A stretch of 64,000 nucleotides of DNA from an uncultured Caldilineaceae bacterium (GTDB lineage Bacteria; Chloroflexota; Anaerolineae; Caldilineales; Caldilineaceae), in NCBI GenBank assembly GCA_951813625.1, contig CATOTS010000005.1:282787-346786 (forward strand). The letters are read 5' to 3'. The notes beneath the pieces are model-generated. The model had not been told where the DNA came from. It saw nothing but the letters and a program-made list of their open reading frames with translations, and did no database searches. A program made the translations under genes and the position numbers. This document shows positions 56,899 to 64,000 of this stretch, piece by piece. Each line of letters begins with the position of its first letter. The stretch's first letter is position 1.

Positions 56899-58023
56899 CT
56901 AGTGTGCCACCGAGCCGTCGGCGTGAAAGTTGCCGAGGATCTTTTTGGGCGTGTACGGGTAGCGGTCGAGGCTATTCTCGTCGATCTCGAGGCCGATGCC
57001 GGGGCGGTCGGAGACGAGCAGATAGCCGCCTTCGCGTGTGACGGGCCGGTCGACGATCTCGTTGTAGGCGTCGGCGGCGGTGTGACTCTCCATGAGAAAA
57101 TAGTTGGGGATCGATGCGGCCAGCTGGCAGTAGGCAGCGATGTTGACAGGGCTGCCCATGAGGTGGGGGAAGACGCCTACGAAGGCTGATTCGGCGATGG
57201 CTGCGATCTTTTTCAACTGGGTAAAGCCGCCGGCAAGGGAGAGGTCGGGGCGAATGAGACTGACGATCTTGCGGTCGATCAGGTCCTTGAACTGGTAGAT
57301 GTTGTAGAAGCGCTCGCCGGTGGCCATCGGCAGCGGGACGCTCTTGGCGATATACTCCATGGGTTCGAGGCTTTCGGGGGCGAGCGGGTCTTCGTAGTAG
57401 AGGATACGAAAAGGAAGCAGCTCGTGGGCGAGGGTGATCGCCTCTTGGGGACGCAGGTTGCGGTGGATCTCGAGGCCGAGGTCGATTTCGAAGCCGATTG
57501 CGTCGCGCACAGCCGCGACCATGGCGACGGCGTCGCCGATCACCTGGGAGGCGGTTTTGCGCTCGAATCCGGGTAGGAAGGGTGACATGCGCAGTGAGAG
57601 ATAACCTGCGGCCACTTGCTCCTGTGCGCTTTCGGCGCAGGCGGCGGCGGTGGCGCCGCCTATATTCTGGAAGACCTTGACTCTGTCGCGCACTCTGCCG
57701 CCGAGGAGCTGGTGAACGGGCTGGCCGACCGCTTTGCCGGCGATGTCCCAGAGGGCAATGTCGATTGCGCTGAGTGCGGCGCTGAGTGCGGCGCCCATGA
57801 AGTGGGTATCGCGGCTGACCGTCTGGAAGTGATGCTCGATGCGGGAGGGGTCCTTGCCGACGTAGTAATGGCTCAGGTCGAGGATGGCGCGGTGGACCAT
57901 GCCATGATGCGCCCAGAGACCGGCCTCGCCGTTGCCGACGATGCCCTGGTCGGTGTAGACGCGCACGAGCAGGAATCTGTCCGCAAGGAAGGGTTTTATC
58001 TTCTCGATCTTCATCGGACTCAT
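56899..58023 (-). CDS. Mandelate racemase/muconate lactonizing enzyme family dehydratase
   Basis: 374 aa, enolase superfamily. Metal ligands fit Asp181 (EIDLGLEIHRN), Glu211 (LYYEDPLAPES) and Glu237 (ATGERFYNIYQF); His187 and His287 (VGVFPHLMGSP) could be the acid/base pair, an arrangement like D-galactonate-type acid-sugar dehydratases. The N-terminal capping domain ends near residue 125. ATG 58023 lacks a strong ribosome-binding site. Probably dehydrates an acid sugar whose keto product is handled by the TPP enzyme next to it; this is inference. Confidence 0.9.
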   Translation of the reverse strand: MSPMKIEKIKPFLADRFLLVRVYTDQGIVGNGEAGLWAHHGMVHRAILDLSHYYVGKDPSRIEHHFQTVSRDTHFMGAALSAALSAIDIALWDIAGKAVGQPVHQLLGGRVRDRVKVFQNIGGATAAACAESAQEQVAAGYLSLRMSPFLPGFERKTASQVIGDAVAMVAAVRDAIGFEIDLGLEIHRNLRPQEAITLAHELLPFRILYYEDPLAPESLEPMEYIAKSVPLPMATGERFYNIYQFKDLIDRKIVSLIRPDLSLAGGFTQLKKIAAIAESAFVGVFPHLMGSPVNIAAYCQLAASIPNYFLMESHTAADAYNEIVDRPVTREGGYLLVSDRPGIGLEIDENSLDRYPYTPKKILGNFHADGSVAH

Positions 58024-58234
58024 TTCATTGAGACGGGGTGGGTGGAATTCTCGTTTTCCGGCCGAGGACTTCGCTATGGGCCTATAGAAGGCGGCGCGGC
58101 GCGCGATGACGGCACGGGTGCATGGTAACGAACAGGTCTGCCGATGTCAAAGGCGCCGGTTGCCAGACACGCCAGCCGGGTTTGACAAATCTGCCGGCAC
58201 CTCTATGATTCTTTGGCAAGGGCCGCCTCGAATC

Positions 58235-58896
58235 GGGTGCATTCCATTTTTTGGGGCGGGAATCGCCCGGCGGGGAATTCAAGCCGGCGGCGCTGAAATG
58301 GTTTTCCGGCTTATGAGAGAGGCGCAAGGCGGGCACTGGGCCTGCGCCTTCCGCGGCGGCGGCGTTCGCCGAATTGGGGGCGGCGCGCTGGGCCGCGGGT
58401 AGTACAAGGCTGCAATGACCCCACACACGGCGGGGGGCGTACATCAAGGGGGGCGTTGCGGGGGGAGTCCCCCCGCACAAGGGAGGGCCGCAGGCCCGAC
58501 CGTCCAAACTGCAGTTACCAGTGGCCAGTGGCCAGGAACCGCAGGGGGCGGTGCTCTCCGGTCGAACGCGCGATCGGCTGGCGACGCGCACACACGGCCT
58601 TGTAGGCACGCGTCGCGTTGGCGACACGCTGGAATTGCACACCCACGGTGGCGGGGCGAAGGACCGCCGGTTGCGAAGGGCTGCATTAGAACCCACAGCC
58701 GGCGGCGGGTGGAGGGGTGTCAGGGGGGCGTTGCGGGGGGAGTCCCCCCGCACAAGGGAGGGCCGCAGGCCCGACCGTCCCAAAAGGACACAGGCAAACG
58801 TATTCCTCCACTCTAACTGGGAACGGACATTGGACCGGCCATGACTCCGTTCTAACCCGAGGCATGGAAATTTTGCCCCAGTATTGGACTGCACCC
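58235..58896 (+). mobile_element. Composite MITE-like element I with two cores and target duplication
   Basis: 662 bp. Left end GGGTGCATTCCATTTTTTGG, right end ATTGGACTGCACCC. Flanks CTCGAATC (58227-58234) and CTCGAACC (58897-58904) match at seven of eight positions. Inside are a left arm and core (58448-58507), a CTGCAGTTACCAGTGG tail, a second left arm of the GGTCGAACGCGCGATCGG type (from 58549) and a second core (58721-58780) joined to the right arm. It looks like one element that has gained an internal module, or a fusion of two. The right end lies 23 bp before the next start codon. Confidence 0.82.
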
Positions 58897-58919
58897 CTCG
58901 AACCTACAGGAGCGACCCA

Positions 58920-59759
58920 ATGGACAGGAGCTGGCTGCAACACGCCCTCACGGTGGACGAAGAGCGCAGATTTGCCGAACAGGGTTATCTGATCATCGAA
59001 GATGCGATCCCGCAGGACCTGGTTGCGCGGGCCACTGCGGTGGTTGACCGGATTACCGCGGAAGAAAAGGCGCGAGAGGGTCTGAATGCGGACGACGGGA
59101 TCAACATCTTTGATTTCATCGGGCGGGACGATGTCTTCCTGGAACTGCTCGACTACCCTACGACATTTCCCAAGGTGTGGGGCATTCTGGGCTGGAACAT
59201 CCAGTTGTACCATTCGCACACGATCATCACGCCGCCGAACGCGGTATCGGGACCCGGCCAACAGGGGCTGAACTGGCACAAGGACAGCGGACGCCTCAAC
59301 AACGAGCTGGAGACGGATCCGCAGCCGCGTATTTCGCTGAAGGTGGCCTTTTTCCTAAGCGACACGTCGGAGCTGGGGCGGGCGAACCTTTACGTGATAC
59401 CCGGCAGCCACCTCCTGAACAAGCTGCCTGTGGACGAAGAGAAGAGGCCGAAAGGGGGTGTCGCTGTGCGGGCGAAGCCGGGGGACGCGGTCTTTTTCGA
59501 CCGGCGGATCTGGCACTCTTCGAGTCCGAACACGTCGGAGATGGCGCGCAAGGTCCTATTCTACGGCTACAGTTACCGCTGGCTGCGGCCGCGGGACAAT
59601 ATGACTGTCGACCATCTGATGGGTCGCATCGATCCGGTCAGGCGGCAGTTGTTGGGAGCGGCGCCGAGCGGGTGGCACGGCTACTCCTCGCCCAAGCCGG
59701 AGGACGTGCCGCTGCGGACGTGGTTGCAGGAGAATGTTGGCGAGCAGGTGGCGGTTTGA
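58920..59759 (+). CDS. Phytanoyl-CoA dioxygenase family protein
   Basis: 279 aa, Fe(II)/2-oxoglutarate oxygenase fold. Metal residues His120 and Asp122 (GLNWHKDSGR), distal His199 (RRIWHSSSPN) and a 2-oxoglutarate-binding Arg210 (EMARKVLFYGYSYRW) are all present, so it should be active. Start ATG 58920 with AGGAG upstream is preferred over 58884. The ribosome-binding site starts right after the target duplication of the repeat element, so the gene's own promoter must lie within or beyond that element. Confidence 0.93.
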   Translation: MDRSWLQHALTVDEERRFAEQGYLIIEDAIPQDLVARATAVVDRITAEEKAREGLNADDGINIFDFIGRDDVFLELLDYPTTFPKVWGILGWNIQLYHSHTIITPPNAVSGPGQQGLNWHKDSGRLNNELETDPQPRISLKVAFFLSDTSELGRANLYVIPGSHLLNKLPVDEEKRPKGGVAVRAKPGDAVFFDRRIWHSSSPNTSEMARKVLFYGYSYRWLRPRDNMTVDHLMGRIDPVRRQLLGAAPSGWHGYSSPKPEDVPLRTWLQENVGEQVAV

Positions 59760-60072
59760 GCGGGAGAGACGTTGAGGGGACGCACTGGCCTGCCGGAAGA
59801 CGCATTGGGGCGCAAGACGATTTTTTCGCCGAAGTGTTGATCTCCTGATCGGGCCGGAAAGCGGCTGTTGAAGACGGCCATCAGTTAATGGCGTTCCTTG
59901 CCACTGACGGCGGGGGAAGAACGGGCGAGAGTAACGTCCCAGGTCGGCAAAGGCCGGGGAGGTTCTGGCAAGGACAAGAGCCGGGCCTGACCCGATTGTG
60001 GAAAGTCAGCACCGCTGTTTCGCTTCGTTTCGATGCCCCAGATTTGGAAAACCGAATTGAGTTGACGAACGT
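59760..60072. other. Gene-free stretch between convergent PhyH genes
   Basis: 313 bp without a supported gene; short open frames run into the downstream gene in antisense. No terminator hairpin with a T run was recognised. Confidence 0.5.
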
Positions 60073-61464
60073 CTACGCCATGGCGGAGCGGGTCAGAGCG
60101 AGGCGGGCGTTGGCGCGCACGTAGAGGTTTTCGTCGTCCAGCGCTTTCTCCAGGGCCGGACGAGCGGCGCCGGCCTGCTCGCCGACTTTGGCCAGGGAAA
60201 GGGCGGCGTTGTGGCGAACGAAGTCGGAGCGGTCGCTTTCCAAGTTGCGGGCAAGGATTGGGACTGCTTCCGGCGCGGCGATGACGCCGAGCGCTTCGGC
60301 GGCATTGCGGCGCACCCAGTCGGATTCGTCGCTGAGACTTTCGAGCAGATAGGGGACTGCCGGTCTTGCGGCGAGCCCGACGTCGCCGAGGATGTCGGCG
60401 GCGGCGGCGCGTAACTGCCAACGGGAGTCGCGCAGTGCGTCGATGAGGCCAGCGACGGCGGCCGACCCTTGCTGGCTGAGGCCGAAGCCGGCGTAGAGCT
60501 GACTCGGATTGGTGAATTTCGCGGCGAGGTTGTGTTCCAGGAGTGCGTCGGCCTCAGCTGCCAGAGCCTTCATCAGCGCAACTCTGCCGGGGTTGCCCGC
60601 TGCCGAGAGGAGGTAGATTTGCTCGAGTCGATCTGCCTCGGGCACTTGGGGGCTGGCGCCGTTCGCTTCGTAGCTAATCCCGGCGAAACCGTCCGCAGGG
60701 TGATTCAGGGTAGGGTGTGGACCAGCCTGCGCCGCCCGGTTACCATTTGTTGGCTCCTCGCCACTGTCCCTTTGCCCCATATACCATCGCCACAGGCTTC
60801 GACATAGCGCAGGACTGGCAGCGTTGCCGAAGGTGGGGCGGGGCCCGGCCGGGCTGAAATTCCAGCTCGGCGCGGCAGGTTCGGCTATACGGCAGAAGAG
60901 AAACTTCAGCATGAAGCGGTTGCGGTCAGAGTTGTTTGCGGTGGCGCGATGCCAGAGGTCGTAGTGAACGATGGTGACGGAGCCGGCGGGGCCGCACAAG
61001 AGCATTTCGCCCTCTTTTTCGGCCTGTTCGCGGCTTATGTAGTATTGTGAAGAGGGCAAGACCGACGTCGGACCCATCTTCTCCGAAACGTCCTGGGGAT
61101 AGTAGAAAGCCATGGCCCAGCGTGTGCGGTGATGGCGCACGTTGCGGTCGTCCTCGTAACTGTCCTGGTGGTGACTTTGAGCAGACCGGCCGGGGGGCGT
61201 CAGATGACAGTGCCGGTGGGGGTGCATGGCGTAGCCAGGGCCTAGAACGCTGGTAAGCGCGCCGGAAACGGCCGGGTGCGCGAAGATTTCGGCCAATTCG
61301 GGAATGACAGGCAGGATGTTGTTGCCGGGATTGCCTGCGATTGCAAAGATTGACTCAGCGCGGGAGCATATCAGTTCGTGGAAAGCGGGGGGTAAGTCGG
61401 CATGCACGGTCACGAAACCCTTGAGGATAAACTCCTGCATTTGGTCATTGTTGAGGAGGATCAT
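60073..61464 (-). CDS. Phytanoyl-CoA dioxygenase-like domain fused to HEAT repeats
   Basis: 463 aa. Residues about 1-190 are PhyH-like: FILKGFVTVHADLPPAFHEL, the metal motif SHHQDSYED (His99-Asp101), the distal His172 in HYDLWHRATANN and Arg181/183. A proline-rich, variable middle (about 195-300) follows. From about residue 320 to the end come HEAT-like repeats: LIDALRDSRWQLRAAAADIL, LLESLSDESDWVRRNAAEAL, LARNLESDRSDFVRHNAALS and LEKALDDENLYVRANARLAL. The HEAT part probably binds a partner protein or substrate carrier. I know of no well-described protein with this combination. Confidence 0.9.
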   Translation of the reverse strand: MILLNNDQMQEFILKGFVTVHADLPPAFHELICSRAESIFAIAGNPGNNILPVIPELAEIFAHPAVSGALTSVLGPGYAMHPHRHCHLTPPGRSAQSHHQDSYEDDRNVRHHRTRWAMAFYYPQDVSEKMGPTSVLPSSQYYISREQAEKEGEMLLCGPAGSVTIVHYDLWHRATANNSDRNRFMLKFLFCRIAEPAAPSWNFSPAGPRPTFGNAASPALCRSLWRWYMGQRDSGEEPTNGNRAAQAGPHPTLNHPADGFAGISYEANGASPQVPEADRLEQIYLLSAAGNPGRVALMKALAAEADALLEHNLAAKFTNPSQLYAGFGLSQQGSAAVAGLIDALRDSRWQLRAAAADILGDVGLAARPAVPYLLESLSDESDWVRRNAAEALGVIAAPEAVPILARNLESDRSDFVRHNAALSLAKVGEQAGAARPALEKALDDENLYVRANARLALTRSAMA

Positions 61465-61614
61465 CAGGCACCGTGTCCTGCAAGTATCTCACCGCGACTA
61501 AGTGAAACAGTTGGCGCGGCATGACGTATTGCCAAGTAGAGCAAATGGAACTTGAAGTCTTCCATCAACGGCGCGCCGTGCGCGTCAGTATGACTTGAAA
61601 CGAGGCAGAATGCA

Positions 61615-62385
61615 ATGGGCCAGACCCCAACAGATGGACAAGGTACTGCGGTAAGGGAACGAACTGAGGAGGCGGGAAATCGGCGCGATGAAGCCGCGGC
61701 GAAGAAGAATGCAATCGTGGTCGCTGAACAGATTCACAAGACATTTCGCTCCGGCGAAATCGAGGTCCATGCGTTGCGCGGCGTGGACCTGACCATCGAG
61801 ACGGGCGAGATGGTGGCGATTATGGGACCTTCCGGCTGCGGCAAGACTACACTGCTGAACTCCCTCTCCGGGTTGGACAGTTTTGACAGCGGCCAGGTGA
61901 CGATAGAGGGCACGCCGCTGGCAGCGATGAATGACCGGACGCGCACCGACTATCGCGCCCGCCGCATGGGGTTCGTATTCCAGTCGTTCAATCTGCTGCC
62001 GGTGATTTCGGCGGTGGAAAACGTGGAGATGCCGCTGCTCGTGAGCGGCGTGCGACCGTCGGAGGCGCGCAAGAGGGCGCTAGAGAGCCTGGCCAGCGTT
62101 GGGCTGGCGGACAGGGCATCGCACAGGCCGATGCAGCTATCGGGCGGGCAGATTCAGCGGGTGACGATCGCGCGCGCACTGGTCAATCATCCGGCGCTGG
62201 TCTGGGCGGATGAGCCGACGGGGAACCTGGATGTGGGCAGCTCGACGGAGGTGCTGGCGCTGATGCAGGGGCTCAATCGCGAGCAGGGCCAGACTTTTGT
62301 GATCGTGACGCACGACCCGCACGTGGCCGGGCTGTGTGGGCGGATCGTGCGCATGGAGGACGGGGAGATCGCGGCCAATGAGTAG
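61615..62385 (+). CDS. ABC transporter ATP-binding protein (MacB/LolD type)
   Basis: 256 aa. Walker [20 protein letters not shown]-loop [20 protein letters not shown], signature [17 protein letters not shown], Walker [14 protein letters not shown] and switch [11 protein letters not shown] are intact; the LNxLSGLD and DEPTGNLD forms are typical of the MacB/LolD/FtsE branch. An N-terminal tail of about 33 residues is charged and probably disordered. Its last codons overlap the permease start by 8 bp (ATGAGTAG), so the two form one transporter. Confidence 0.95.
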   Translation: MGQTPTDGQGTAVRERTEEAGNRRDEAAAKKNAIVVAEQIHKTFRSGEIEVHALRGVDLTIETGEMVAIMGPSGCGKTTLLNSLSGLDSFDSGQVTIEGTPLAAMNDRTRTDYRARRMGFVFQSFNLLPVISAVENVEMPLLVSGVRPSEARKRALESLASVGLADRASHRPMQLSGGQIQRVTIARALVNHPALVWADEPTGNLDVGSSTEVLALMQGLNREQGQTFVIVTHDPHVAGLCGRIVRMEDGEIAANE

Positions 62386-64000
62386 CCTTCTTGGCTCGAC
62401 TTCGCTTTATTTGGCGATTGCGCTGGGGCTGATTCTGGCGGGGCTGGCGCTGCTCTCGCTGCGCAATCCGATCATTGGCAAACTGGGTGTGCGCAACATC
62501 CCGCGGCGGCCGATGCAGTCGGCACTGATTGTGCTGGGTCTTACGCTGAGCACGATGATCATTGTGTCTGCGCTCAGCCTGGGGGACACGCTCGAGAACA
62601 CGGTGCGGCGGGCAGACTATCGATGCCTATGGACAGATCGACCAGGTGATCTCTCCGCCTTTTTTGCAGGACCTGTTGGGGCTGGCGCAGGGGGATGCGA
62701 TTGACCCTGAAAGCGCCAGCAGCCCGCAGAGCGCCGCGTTGCTCAATGCACTAACTTCGGGGGACCTGAACGCTCTGATTGCACTGTTTGAGGAGGGGCT
62801 GCCGGGCATTCCGGCGGCGCGCTACGAACAGTTGCTGGAAGAGACAGAGGGCTATCCATTGATTGACGGGGTGGCCGGATCGATCCTCTTTCCCACGATA
62901 GTACGCAATGTCAACACTGGGCAGGGCGAGCCGCTCGGCTTCATTTTTGCCGTGGACGAGCAGTATGACAGCGGATTCGGCTTGCACGACGTAGAGAATA
63001 GGCCGGTGAGCACGGCAGTCCTGAGGCCGGGCGTCGGCGATGTATTCGTCGACCTACTAGGGCTTTGGCAGCAGACGGGGTCGGCAGCGAGTGAGATTGG
63101 GTCAGCATTTGGCGAGGAGGGGATAGGCGTGCCGGAGGCGGCGCTGGCGGTAGGCGCGGTTGCGGCGCAGCTGCTGGATGAGGAAGGCCCCTCGTTTACG
63201 CTGCGCCAACTTGCACTTCCGGTACAGGTATTGCGCGATTTCGGGATCGACACTTCATTCTTCGACGAGGAGGGGATTGAGACGATCAGCCTGGAAGGGC
63301 TGGGCATCAGTGACGAGGAGCTGGCGGCGTTCGGCCTCGACGCGGACGAGCCGGTAATGGTTCCGACGTTACCGTTGCTCGGGTTTGAGGTTCCCGATGC
63401 AAATGAATTGCTGACGACAGCGACGGAGCTATTGAGCGCGATCAACTTGAATACGCTGGGGCAGGACGTCGATGCGCAGCTGGGGCAGTTTGGCCTGCAG
63501 CTGCGGCAGGGCGAGGTCTACCTGAACCGGGTGGGCGCGCAGCAGCTTAATGCGAGACCGGGAGATTTGCTGGAGATTTTCATCGGGCCGATCCCGGTCC
63601 CGTATCGCGTGCGCGGCGTGGTGGAAGAGGCCGGCCCGGTGGGGGCGCTGATGCCGGTCGTGATGATGCACACGGACGAGGCGCAGAAGCTCTTGTTCAT
63701 GCCGGGCAGGATCAACAATATCCTGATCTCCAATGAGGGGGACGAGGTCGGTGGAATGGCGCACACCGCGGATGTGAGCGAACATCTGCGGGGACTCTCG
63801 CTAAACGGGGAACGCTTGGCAGCGCTGATGGCGGCCCTGCGTAAGCCGGAGGCGGGCCGATGTCATCCAGCGTGAGGGCGAGGCGCCGGTCAATCCGCTC
63901 ATGGAAGACAATGACGCGCCCCAGTTTCTGATGGAACTGATTGGCATGTGGGGGCAGGTGACCGATTTTGAGGAAGACGTCGATATTCTGACCGCCTCGG
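62378..64000 (+). pseudogene. FtsX/MacB-type ABC permease with two +1 frameshifts, runs off window
   Basis: Starts ATG 62378 ([20 protein letters not shown], a membrane helix) and continues as a FtsX-like permease: LGVRNIPRRPMQSALIVLGL then LSTMIIVSALSLGDTLENTV. After residue 77 the frame breaks: removing one G from the GGG at 62610-62612 restores VRRQTIDAYGQIDQVISPPF. The large extracellular domain then runs to about 63850, where a second break is repaired by removing one G at 63854-63856 (KPEAADVIQREGEAPVNPLM). Both extra bases lie in GGCGGG. Either a decayed gene or two sequencing errors; the coupled ATPase is intact. The 3' end lies outside the window. Confidence 0.8.

Overview
The window looks like a chromosomal segment of an uncultured, GC-rich bacterium. 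Chloroflexota, of the Caldilineales type, is the best guess. This is inferred from gene style only: long (TPTDTPTA)n linkers in a giant secreted protein, a mevalonate-pathway HMG-CoA reductase, several phytanoyl-CoA-dioxygenase-like enzymes, Uma2 proteins, small toxin-antitoxin modules and a dense load of intergenic repeats. No rRNA or CRISPR array is present. There are two tRNA genes: Gln(CTG), and Glu(TTC) on the minus strand.

Layout. 1-2.5 kb: minus-strand sugar-type operon (unknown 474-aa protein, TIM-barrel isomerase, SMP-30 lactonase running off the edge). 3.2-8.1 kb: gltX, tRNA-Gln, HMG-CoA reductase, purD. 8.1-9.3 kb: gene-free, repeat-bearing gap. 9.3-17.4 kb: de novo purine operon purL-purQ-purC-purE-purK-purF on the minus strand. 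17.6-18.9 kb: tRNA-Glu and stacked repeats. 18.9-25.7 kb: one 2283-aa secreted LRR/Fn3/Thr-Pro-linker protein ending in an HExxH peptidase-like domain. 25.7-27 kb: repeats. 27-33 kb: hypothetical gene, amino-acid-type ABC binding protein and permease without an ATPase, Gfo/Idh oxidoreductase, bicupin, PhyH-like dioxygenase. 33-38.3 kb: repeats, cytochrome P450, argG, argJ. 38.4-45.3 kb: PhyH pseudogene, two Phd/PIN toxin-antitoxin pairs, amidase, Uma2, redoxin, and a small coupled pair that looks toxin-antitoxin-like. 45.5-46.7 kb: complete IS630-type element. 46.8-52.7 kb: SRPBCC protein and a full aapJQMP-type amino-acid ABC transporter. 53.5-61.5 kb: zinc-ribbon protein, Uma2, TPP enzyme with an enolase-superfamily dehydratase, two PhyH proteins (one fused to HEAT repeats). 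61.6-64 kb: MacB/LolD-type ABC ATPase followed by a permease carrying two single-base frameshifts.

The most striking non-coding feature is a dispersed family of about 384-bp elements. They have terminal inverted repeats (GGGTGCAGCCC...), a double-hairpin G/C core seen ten times in this window, and recognisable 8-bp target duplications at the best-preserved copies. These are non-autonomous transposable elements (MITE-like). Copies are intact, truncated or composite. One ends only 23 bp before a start codon. A second repeat family, built on CACGAA-type motifs, forms 88-bp and 79-bp tandem arrays and single copies.

Functionally the window mixes housekeeping metabolism (purines, arginine, isoprenoids, tRNA charging) with uptake and catabolism of small organic molecules and with genome-plasticity modules.
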